Source: Megalobrama amblycephala (taxonomy: Eukaryota; Chordata; Actinopteri; Cypriniformes; Xenocyprididae). From it: a DNA stretch of 64,000 bases. Below are positions 1 through 11,600 of this stretch, piece after piece. Within the stretch, counting starts at the first letter, position 1, and the number at the start of each line of letters is the position of its first letter. Position numbers and translations under genes: made by a program. The notes beneath the pieces were generated by a model. The model made no database searches. It worked only from the letters and a program-made list of their open reading frames with translations, and had not been told where the DNA came from. The stretch is from NCBI RefSeq assembly GCF_018812025.1, contig NC_063049.1, positions 33,125,447 through 33,189,446 on the forward strand. The letters are read 5' to 3'.

Positions 1-293
1 TCAAAGAATCTTGAAAAAAAGGATCACAGTTTCCACAAGTAATGTTAAGCAGCACAACTGTTTTCAACATTGATAATAAGAAATGTTTCTTGAGCATCAA
101 ATCAGCATATTAGAATGATTTTTGAAGGATCATGTGACACTGCAGACTGGAGTAATGATGCTGAAAATTCATAGGAATAAATATTTATTATAATAATTCT
201 AATATTTTAGTAATATAATAATATTATTAATATTAAGAAAACATTAAAAAAAATCTTACCGACCCAAAATCTTTGAACGATAGTGAATGTTAC
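1..293 (+). repeat. Interspersed repeat family R, copy 1 (3' part)
   Basis: Shares with three other copies in the window the block ATCAAATCAGCATATTAGAA ... GGATCATGTGACACT ... TAATGATGCTGAAAATTC, and ends with a TCTTAC-GACCC-AAA tail that is the inverted counterpart of the family's 5' end. Non-autonomous DNA element or SINE-like family common in cyprinids; class not certain. The left part is cut by the window. Confidence 0.75.
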
Positions 294-659
294 TATATTG
301 GTCATTCAATACAAACTGTCAATCATCACAACAAAATATGACTATGTTGTTGCTGTGGTTTTCTTTGGCTCCTATAGACTGCTCCAGAAAAGCTCTGATA
401 GTAAAGGGTGAGTTGTGGCCTTGGAACGGCATGTTTTTGTGTGCATGGTCACTGCTGCTGCGTAGGCCTTTGTTTCCTCCGCTCTCCCCTATATTAAGCA
501 CTGACACTCACAATGTTCTCAATGCTATGATCCCATGGGCTGCTGTCTAAAATGTTTTCACTGAAAAACCATGTAGACTACAGATATGCACACTGCTGGC
601 TAATTTAATCTCTGTTCAAACGTGTCCTTCTGGAAAGATCCAGAGCATGAAAAGCACAG

Positions 660-697
660 ATGTACTTCTGCAATGCAGACGTATTGTGCTCTCACAG
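660..697 (+). CDS. Possible alternative 5' exon of lmo7
   Basis: An ATG at 660 opens a 38-base reading frame that stays open to a strong donor (CACAG|gtaagt at 698). Its phase (two bases left over) fits the first confirmed exon at 991 and would give MYFCNADVLCSHR before SKSVSD. An in-frame stop lies just upstream, so this could only be an initiating exon or a shorter internal exon starting near 680. I do not recognise the peptide as LMO7, so this may be chance. Confidence 0.2.
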
Positions 698-990
698 GTA
701 AGTCACATGAGTGGAAGTGATTGAATAAGCAACTCGTTTAAAAACATAACATATATAACAACTCGTTAGTTGTCTAATTTGATAACTAATTGTGACTTGC
801 TGTTTTACTAACCCTTCAATATTTTGTCTTGTATATTTCTGTTATTTATGATTGCTTGATGTGAGCTGTAACTCCTTTACTCGTATCAAAACGCAGAATG
901 GCTAAAATCTTTTTTCCATCCTAATGCATGACTTTTTTCCCTTAAGGAATTCATTGGAATACTAAAGTTTTTTGAAAAACATGTTTACAG

Positions 991-1117
991 GAGCAAATCA
1001 GTGAGCGACATCACTGACAGTGAGACGAAGCTCAGCACCTCGACGATAGAGTTGCGCTTCGAAGAGCTGCAGAAGATGCGTGCTCGGTTGAAGGAGAATG
1101 AAGATAAATGGCAAGAT
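991..1117 (+). CDS. lmo7: lmo7 exon 1 of window (DUF4757 region)
   Basis: Acceptor tttacag before 991, donor gtgagt at 1118. The first base completes a split codon; the exon ends on a codon boundary at KWQD. It reads [11 protein letters not shown], then a helical stretch, as in the LMO7/LIMCH1 DUF4757 region. Confidence 0.9.
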
Positions 1118-4100
1118 GTGAGTATCGGATCACATAGTTTTGTTATTGATAATATTCATAACTGCAGCTCTTTGGCTTGTGGTTCAGTGAAAGTTTAGAC
1201 TAGTAAGATGTCCTCATAAGGACCTTGACTACTTCGAACCACACAGTCACATCAATAGTAAGTAGTCTGTAACTGTTCAGTATTACTCTGTAGTGTGAAA
1301 GTGGTTGGACTGAGCTTCAATACAGCATTTAGGTCATATACGGGCCCCTAATTCACTTGGGAAAAGGAGTCGGGTGGAGCCAAACAGGCAAAATAGGACA
1401 CCGGCAAAATCTAGTCCTCCCTCACTCTTCAATCTGTCCTTGTGTCTCTCCACCCTTCCTCTGCACTGTCCCTCCTACTGTTAATGCTTATGAATAAGCA
1501 CCTGTGCTCCAGTTATGGAGACTGAGCGTCTTTCTCCTCGTCCCTGCAGGATCTTACAAAGTGGAAGAATAAGCGCAGAAGTGTGAATTCTGACATTGTG
1601 AAGAAAAAAGAGGAGAGAGAACAGATCGAGCAGATCACTTCAAGCGGCGCCAGGAAATCAAAGACCTTCAAGGAAATGCAGGATGAGAGGTGAACATACA
1701 GTACATTCTTTCAAATTAGCTGTAGTTGTGTTTGTCTCTAAATTTGAAACAGTACAAAACTGTATATTTTATTTAATTTTTGTTATTATTTGTGGTGTAC
1801 TATGATGAAATGTTGCTGTCACTGTTTTCTGTCATTCTGTCGTCCCCTGTTGTGCGGAGAGTGTAGCGTGTTCTACTTTCTCTGATCCGTTGTCTGCTCA
1901 TTGTAAAAGTGTAATCTAATCGCGGTACTTGTCCTGCCTCCCTCGCTTTTGCTCCTTTTCAGAGAGGGCCGTGAGCAAAGCGACTTCAGGGACCGCTTTA
2001 ACTCGAGCGTCGATGATGTCTTTGAAGATCCTGTACCCCGAAGCAGAACTCTGCCAGCACGTAGCTACACCATTGACGTCCCTTACGCTCCCACGGACAA
2101 ACCTTCCCTACCCTCCATACCATCTCTAAGAGAAAAGGAACCTGTGGCTGGCACGCTGGCATCAGATCAGACTGATTTTCCTACCAAACCTGATCGCTCA
2201 AGTCCAGATATCCCAATTTCAATGAATTACAGCATTCAGGAGAGCAAAACAACAACCCAAAACCTTCTGGATGATCCAGTTCCTGCTTTCTCCGACAGCC
2301 TGATTAAGCCCACCAGCATGATCAAGCCCATCAGCGTCAGTAAACCCAGCAGCGTTCTCAACAGCTCGGACTTGATTAGCAACACTAAGCCAGTTGAGAA
2401 CTCCAGCAACCCCATTAGCTCATTGTATAAGCCCAATTCAATGGATACAAAGCAGTCTGGGCTGGATCATGTTTCTGCCTCCCTCCCCAGGAGCTACCAG
2501 AGATCAGATAGCGCAAGACTCCCCTCTGTAGTCACGCCTAGGCCATTCGGCACACAGGCCAACCGAATAACCTCTCTTCCCAGAGCATTCACGGTGAGTG
2601 GCCCTGTTTGGTCTCAAACATCATGATGGCGTTTTTCTTTTTTAATCAATGAAGTTCTGTGAGAACATTTATGCTACCTGCCACAGCCTGCGATCGATTT
2701 ACAGAAGTTCTGATGTAATTACAGCTCATGTGAATTATAAAGCATCTAATTGAGTTACAAAGCTTGAATAAAACTGTAATGTGGAAGTCAGATTTTTTGA
2801 GAGTGCAGTGGAAGTAAAAATGAATTTTCTCCATTTTAACGATAATTTATAAACTGTTAAATACCTACTGTGTGCAACGAGGTTGTTAGTGGATGGTATA
2901 TGCTTTTGTTGAAGCCATCAGCCCATATTATTTCAACTTATTTTTTTAAATAATCCTGTGTAACAGCAGAATTCTGGTGAAAAACTACATTACCTATGAT
3001 TTTGGAAAGAAATTTCGCCAAAAAACTCTTTAGTGCTCATTTAGTCCACATAGTTTGTTAACCCAAAAATGAAAATAATGTCATTTATTACTCACCCTCA
3101 TGTCGTTCTACACCCGTAAGACCTTCGTTCATCTTCGGGACACAAATTAAGATATTTTTGATGAAATCCGATGGCTCAGTGAGGCCTCTATTGAGGGCAA
3201 AGCCACTGAACCTATCAAGATCCATAAAGGTACTAAAAACATATTTAAAACTGTTCATGTGAGTTCAGCGGTTCTACGGCAACGAGAATACTTGTTGTGC
3301 GCCAAAAAAACAAAATAACGACTTTTCAACAATATCTTGTGATGGGTGATTTCAAAACACTGCTTCTGAGCTTTATGAATCTTTTGTTTCGAATTAGTGA
3401 TTCGGATCTCCTATCAAACGGCTAAACTGCTGATATCACGTGACTTTGGCACTCTGAACCACTGATTCGGTTTGTAAAGCTCCGAAGCAGTGTTTTGAAA
3501 TTGGCCATCACTAGATATAGTTGAAAAGTCATTATTTTGTTTTTTTTGGGGGGGCACAAAAAGTATTCTTGTTGATTACAGTATTAAGGTAGAACCACTG
3601 AACTGTTTTGAATATGTTTTGAGTAACTTTCTGGATCTTGAGAAGTTTAGTGGTTTTGATCTCAATAGAGGCCTCACTGAGCCATCGGATTTCATCAACA
3701 ATATCTTAATTTGTGTTCCGAAGATGAACGAAGGTCTTAGGGGGTGTAGAACGACATGAGGGTGAGTAATTAATGACATTATTTTCATTTTTGGGTGAAC
3801 TAACCCTTTAACAGTGGACAGGCTCATTTGCACTCTATTCCTCTGTTTGAGGTGGTTAGAAATTAACACAGACTTGTTCAATAGTTAAAATGATCAGTCA
3901 TGATCTATTCGGCTTTATTCACTATAACAGTAAGTAATGAATACATCTGAAATAGTGAAGAGTTCAAATTGGTTATGAAAAATACTTATAATGGCATCAA
4001 AAACCTTTTAGATGGACGACTCTCTTAAGCGCACCAATGGAGAGACAGACAGCCTCAAGAAAACTACAGTTTCCAACCGCTATGCTCAGTATGTGAAAGA

Positions 4101-5583
4101 GGATGACGATATCTCCCAGGAAAGCTCTAAGCACAGCAGTGACGAAGATGAGAGATCAGAGGAGAGAACCCCGTCTCCTGTCCCTCTGGTCAACAAGGTG
4201 TCACCCCTGCCTAAATCTTCATTCCCGCTCGTCCCTCCCAATGAGGCAAGACTCTCCTCAACTACACATTGCAATAACATTACATTTTCTAAAGCAAAAG
4301 CATATTCGGCATGCAGTGACAGACACACAAGCACTTTGTTTTCAGTAAATCTGACTAAATCCAGATCATTTAAACAGTTTATAGCTACACTTTGTGGTCT
4401 GGGTTGCCTTCTGTGTAGTCAAATGCTCCTCAAGTAATTTCGATTTTATTGCAATAAATCTCTGTGGCACACCCCTGAAAACCAGAAATCACTTAATGTG
4501 AAATCACTTCACTTTCTGTGTATAGCTGACCTGTCTTTGTCTTCCAGGTGGACTACAGTGAGATGAGGATCAGCCTGAACCAGAAACCCAACAGTAGCCG
4601 GGACTTTGGCTTCCAGAACGACTGGGACTCCACTGGGGTCCGTGTCAAATCTGTAGTTCCAGGTAAAAGAAACTGTTCTCTGAAATAAAAGTGATTTTAT
4701 GTGCTGCCCAGTGAATTAATGAAGCAAAAGGTACAGGCTCTACCTGCAGCTTCAGAGAGCATCTGCTACTCCTAAAAAAATGCACATGTGCTGCTACAGT
4801 ATATAGGGCAGATATTTTTCTAGGTTGAATCTGATGAGTCTCTTAGTTGCCCAAGATAGCAAAGGAACAAAATGTGCATGAAACAAAATGTATTGTATGA
4901 GAGGCTAAAATAAATTATGTTTAGTTCAGACATCATTGTCATTATTTGTATAATTGTTTCAACATTTATTTTGTGTATAATGCATGTTTAATGTGTTTAT
5001 GTTTGATTGCGTATGTGGGATGTGCGTGTGTGAGAAGGCAGCACAGCGGAGCACGGTCAGGTTAAGGTTGGAGATGAGATCCTTATGGTGAACGGGCACC
5101 GGGTGGCAGACATGAGCTATAATGAGTGGAAGAGCAGTATGGAGGAGGCCTTACAGCAAGGAAGTCTGCTTATGGACATCCGCAGACATGGCAAGAATAG
5201 TAAGTCCCCACCATCTCATCAAATGCAGCACTGACCACAGTAAGCCTTGGTAAAGCTTTCAAAAGAAATAACATCGCCAGGCTCTTTATAGTAGTCTTTT
5301 GTTACATATATAGCAGACTAAGATCCTCTGTTCTTGGTTGACCCTGTGGTTTAAGTCTAAATATCTACTATATATGTAGTAATGTGCACATAGTGTGTAT
5401 CATCTGTGTTCGTCTCATATATGTTTGTCAGTTGTGTGTTTGACTTTCTTGTTGCTGATTTTCTTTTTCCACTTTTTTCCAATTTAAAGGAAAAGTTCAC
5501 TCGAAAAATTAAAATACTAAATACTATCAATATTTCAAAACCTGTATGCTGATGTTTTTTGTCTGTGTGATTAAAAAGATAAC

Positions 5584-5667
<84 letters not shown>

Positions 5668-8600
5668 GCTTAAAATAGATATAGTGGACTGTCAAACTCC
5701 AAATACCAAGTACCATGAAAATAGTCCATATGACTTGTGTGCACTATATTCCAACTTGCAACTTTTTATTTTATTTTATAAAATAACAGTTTTACATGAA
5801 TGCCCATTTTGGGGTGAACTATTCCTTTGTCTACCTTTTACTGGTCTGGTGTCTTATGTTGTATTTCCTGGTCTGGTGTCTTATGTTTGTATTTCTATGT
5901 GTTTGTAGTATGTTTGCATTTCTCCTTAAACAGTGTGCATTATCTTAGTTTCTAGTATGTGGTTCTTTATATATTCAGTGGTTCATATTTTCAATGTTTA
6001 CTGACAGGCTTATAGTTTGTGACTGAAGGCAGATCAATGGGCATCTGTAAGCTTTTTGGTAAACCTGGAGCTCATTCTGACTGCATGGCAGGGGAAGGTG
6101 GTCTGTCTTTCATCCCCACTATTTAGAAGTATTAACCAGACACATTCAGTTTTTAGTATCTGTCTGTAGTCGTATATCTGTTCTCCATAGTTTGCTAATT
6201 CTGTGTTTTTGAAATGCATGGTTTTGTTGACATGCCACAATCAGACTGGGGCAGAGACCTACCTTCCCTTCCATTTAAAAGCCATAAGACCATCAATCTG
6301 ACCAGTCTGGATCCTCTAGGTCCCTCTGAGCCATATCTCAGCACCAACCTGGATTTCACATCCCAACAAACCAAGGACAACGTTGTGAAAACTGTGAATA
6401 TCAGCTCACAGCCAGGCAATGTGAGCAAACTTTAATTAATTACCTATATGTGACACTTCATTTTTTAATTGGTATTTGGATGTTTTTTAATGGTTCTTTC
6501 ATAATACCATACATATGACCTTTTTTACACAGAATCATGGCTCAAATGGGATAAATGGAGGCTTCCGTGAGGATCCAGAGAATGTGAATAATAAAGGTAA
6601 ATTACCTTTTTCAGCTGATTGCTTCTGTAAAGTTTTTTGTAGTATGCTTGTTTTGTTAAATGCATGTTTTCAGAAAATGTGTGAATCTTGTTCTGAGATT
6701 GTTTAATAGCTTGACAAGAATGCTTGTTTTTGATTAACTTAAAACAGTGTGATAAAGAGTAAATTCAAAAATAAGATAAGCTATCCAAACACTATGCACA
6801 TACTGTTTATATGTATTTTTCTACCAACATTTCTACAAGAAAACAGTGTGAATTAAAAGGGTTAGTTCACCCAAAAATGAAAATTCTGTCATCATTTATT
6901 CACCCTCAAATTGTTCCAAACCAGTATATATTTTTTTTGTTCTGCTGTACACAAAGGAAGATATTTGGAAAAATGTTTGTAACCAAGACAACCCTCCACC
7001 CCATTTGACTACCATAGTAGGAAAAATTAATACTATTGTAGTAAATGGGGGGTGAGATCTGCTTGATTACAATCATTCTTCCAAATATCTTTCTTTTTTT
7101 TTCAGCAGAACAAAATAATGTATACAGGTTTGGTACTTGATGGTGAGTAAATGATGACAGAATTTTCATTTTTGGGTGAACTATCCCTTCAAGAATTGAT
7201 TGCTAAATCTACTTCCCCAGGGCACCTGGAGCTTTTCCCTTTGTACAAATTCATCTTCTTCTAACATTTTTATCTCCCATGTAGAATCCATTTCTATGAA
7301 AAACTTAAAAAGGAGATCAGAGTTTTTTGAACAAGGTAACAGAACAGCATCAGTTCAGTGCTGATGCGATCAGGCTATGTGTTTCGGGGGCTGTGGGTAA
7401 ACCGCTAAGTCTTCATCCTGCCATCCTCCTCCTCCTCTCTCTAGCAGAAGCCCCTCATAACCTCTGTGCTCTTCCCTCAGGCTCTGCAGGGCTCACAGTC
7501 AGTTCTCTGGTCTACCTCTGTGGTAAAGGGGGGTTGAGTGTGCAGTGTCCACTTCCATGTCGAGCGCTGACATGCTGTCTACAGAAGCCGAAGTACTTAG
7601 GAAAATTGGCGAGTAAATAGTGCAGAGAAACAGAACAAACTAGTTCTCTCATGTTATTCTAAAGCCGTTATGACTTCCGTTGGAGCACAAAAGGAAACAT
7701 TTTAAGACTGTTTTCATGCTCTTTTGATTGTACTTGCAATTAATGTGACCTTAAGCTTTAAGGCTTCTAAAAAAGATGCCAAAGCACCATGAAATATCAT
7801 AAACATGCTCCGTACAGTAGCTAGCGGGGCGAAAGGAACATGATTTCAGGGGGGCCCACAGCAACAACTTGCAAACAACTCTGACCAAAATTTAAGCTGT
7901 TAATCACTGATAATCTTCTCTCCAATAGGCTGTGAACCACTGATAGATCAGAGTCAGTAAGTTTAACTGGATCATTTGTAAATCGGCTCATTCATGAATT
8001 AAAATTGTATCAAAAAGATTCTACTCAAAATAATTATTTCTTCTTGAATCAGATACTGTATCACTCCACACAAGAAGCCTTAGGGTAGCTGTCAAGATTT
8101 TCACTGAATAACTTAAGCTAAAGTACTTTAATTACTGAAATAAAAATAAAGCTAAACAGAAATATAAAAAAAAAAAAAATAAAAAAAAATTAAGAATTAA
8201 TAATACTTAAACTTAAATTAAAATAAAAAATGAAAATATCAAAATAAAATTTACAAATAAACTAGTAAAAATAATATTAATAAATACTATAATATTACTG
8301 TATATAAATAATGCTCACATCTCCAAACCTCATTGACAATTAATGACTTTTGGATGCTTTGTTGCTGTCAGTGTGAGAAAAAAAAACCTTAAGAGTTTGT
8401 AAATGTTTTTTTCAAAATATATCTTCATTAGTCATTCTCTGAGGCCTCTAAAAGACAGCATGTCAGGAATATACCAACATACAAAGCACTCTAAATAAAG
8501 TAGGAAAGTTCATCTTACTTACAGTACCATATTAATATAATATCAGAGATTTTCCCCACAGGTGTAAATGAAAGAATTCAGGATAAGACAGATAGGAATA

Positions 8601-11600
8601 TGAGGCTACCTTCACACACTCAAGTCATTCTTGCTGTATATCCTTAATTGTAGAAGCAGCTCAGGGAAAGAAATCAGTAATCAGTGTGGAGTGTGTTGGT
8701 ATTGTGTTGTGAATGTGAATAGTGCATGCTGTGCTGGGCATGGATGTGGGGTTTGTTTTTACTAATAGCCAGTGCTTCTGCATGAGGCATTGCATTTGGG
8801 GACTGGCCAAAGGTGTTTATCTGCGGGATGTGTTTTTGCATTATTCATTTGCTTTTTTATTGGAGTATTTGCATGTGTTTGTTTATCCGAGTCTTTGCAT
8901 GTGGTTCTAATTTAACATTTATTTATGATACTGTTGGGTTATGGGTTTTTTATTTTAATAGATTTTATGTTGTCAGATAGTGGGATGGAATGCTGTGTTC
9001 CCTTCATGCTGTGATGAAGGGTTTCATTCGAAATATAGTCTACACTGTTTAAAAAGCATCTAATTGAAGTTGTTTTTACAGGTGGATCCGAAACAGCAAT
9101 ATCGAATGTAAGTTGAGTTTGTTTGCTCACACAGGCATATGATCTGATTAATTAATAATAAGTGAATGATGTTGTTCAGTGCATAATTTCATGGATTGAG
9201 TGCAAAAAAAAGACAATGTGATCATGCCAAGATATTGTAAAGGATATCTGGGATACTTTATTGGCTACAATAATTTAAGAGTTTTCTGTGTGTGTAGCTT
9301 CCCATGCCCTCCATCACTACATCCACTACACGCTGGTCCTGGGATCCAGAAGAAGAGCGCAGACGTCAGGAGAAGTGGCAGAAAGAGCAGGAGCGTTTGC
9401 TGCAGGTGAATATAATATGTGCTCCTCCGTTGGGCTTTGTAGAGTTGTGGCCTGAATATCTGTTATGTTGAGTAAAAGAGAATATTTATAGCATTTGATG
9501 AGATATTTTTTCCTAAGGTTGTAGAAACTAGTTCTTGAAGAGGATATGTATTGTGCTGCTAAAAAAAGGCATGCAAACTCAGATTTATTGTTTTGTTTCC
9601 TGAATACAGAATGATACAGAACTAAACATGCACCATATAGATATCTTTATTTTATCAAAATTTTACAAAAATACATTCTTATTGTTTGTGTGTGTGTGTG
9701 TGTTACATGTCCAGCACATTTTGATTTTGATAAATCTTTGTAATGATTCAAGCTTTTTTATTGCTAAAATTGCTGGGATATTTGTAATTTTGAAACATTT
9801 AACATAGCTACGATCAGTGATCTTTTCTTTTTTTCTTTTTGTTGTCACCTTCTCTCCCTCCTTTTTTCTCTTGCTCTTCTTGCTGCAGGAGAAGTACAAA
9901 AAAGACCAAGAAAAACTTGATGAGGAATGGAGAAAGGCACAGCAAGATCTTGTGAAGGGGGGCTCCAAAGATTATGAGGCGGTATGTCATGTCATGTCAT
10001 GTCATGTCATGTCATGTCATGTCATGTCATGTCATGTCATGTTATGTTATGTTATGTTATGTTATGTTATGTTATGTTATGTTATGTTATGTTATGTTAT
10101 GTTATGTTATGTTATGTTATGTTATGTTATGTTATGTTATGTTATGATGATTTATTTAAACCATTGTTGTATGCAGGTCAATATTTTATGGATGCCTCAA
10201 CAATAATTAGACCATATTCACGGGAGAAAGTATATTCCCAAAGAAATATAACAGAATTTAGGAAAATAACTGAATTTACTCAAATTACACTTTTCAAAAG
10301 TGCATATAAGCCATTTCTCTGGTGATTTCCAAGCAAAACAACTATTATTTTATCTTGTGGAATTTATGTAAATGCCTGTTATTTCAAATAGCTTTTTAAA
10401 TAGATTTATTTATTTATTTTTTAATTGGTATACATCTTGCAAATTTTGCTAGGGGTATGTAAATGTATGCCATTGTCGCTGTCAAACAATTCTTTGATTG
10501 CTGTTGAACAGGAGATGGAGCTGGACAGACACAACCTCTACTCCCCTCTGTCCTCCATCAGACAACCTACTGTTTCTTGGGAAGAGCAAGAGGCTTCCAG
10601 ACTAGCCCAGCAAGAGGAAGAAAGGAAGAAAAGAGAAGAGGAGAGGTTACGTTTAGAGGACGAGAAAAAAAGAGAGAAAGAGAGGCTGCGGTTAGAGGAA
10701 GAGAGAAAAAAGAGAGAGGAACAGAGGCTGCAGTTAGAGGAAGAGAGGAGAAAACAAGAAGAAAAAGAGCGTCTTGAGGAAGAGAGGAAAAGAGAAGAAG
10801 AAAAGAGGAAGAAAAGGGAAGAGGAGAGGCAGCGATTAGAGGAAGAGAGAATAAAAAGAGAGGAAGAGAGGCTGTGGTTGGAAGAGAGAAGGAAGAAGGA
10901 AGAACAAGAGCGCCTTGAGGAACAGAGGAGGAAGAGAGAAGAGGAAGAGCGCCTCCTTCAGGAAAAAGAGAGGAATAGAAGAGAGGAGGAGAGGAGGCGA
11001 CTGGAAGAGCAGAAGAGATTTCAGGATCAAGAGTGAGTTTCTGAGTTTCAACAGTCCTTAGCTGGTTTCTTCTACTTTAATTTTATGTCCCATCTTTCAT
11101 TATCTGTGTCATACTGATATGAATGTATAATTTTCTCAAGCATGCATTAACTTTTTTTTTTAACATGAAGGAATGGCATTGAATAGCATGCTTGACAAAT
11201 ATTTGTCCTGCTTTAAATACCAAAGTAACCTGACTAAACTAACATTGTCTGTGTTAGGGCTGGGTGATATGACACAAAAAATTGCAAAATGTTCTATGCA
11301 TTGGCAGATATGTTTATATTAGTGAACAGAACTGCTTTGCATTATTTACACATTCAGAGTGATGAAGTAACATGGAATAATATAAAATTACATGGAGGAA
11401 TGCTACCTAAATTAGTCGAGATGTGTGTGTGACCCTGGACCACAAAACCTGTCACAAGGGTCAATTTTTTGGAAATTGAGATTTATACATCATCTGAAAA
11501 CTGAATAAATAAGCTTTCTATTGATGTATGGTTTGTTAGGAAATGACAATATTTGGTTACAAATAGATACAACTATTTGAAAATCTGGATTATTAAAAAT

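Noticed and set aside
1929..2129. Alternative frame in lmo7 exon 3
   Set aside because: Shadow of the true frame that continues the split Arg codon from the previous exon.
4194..4200. GT donor as the main end of lmo7 exon 4
   Set aside because: AAG|gtgtca lacks the A at +4 and G at +5, while GAG|gcaaga is a strong GC donor and retains more of the expected linker. Kept as an alternative only.
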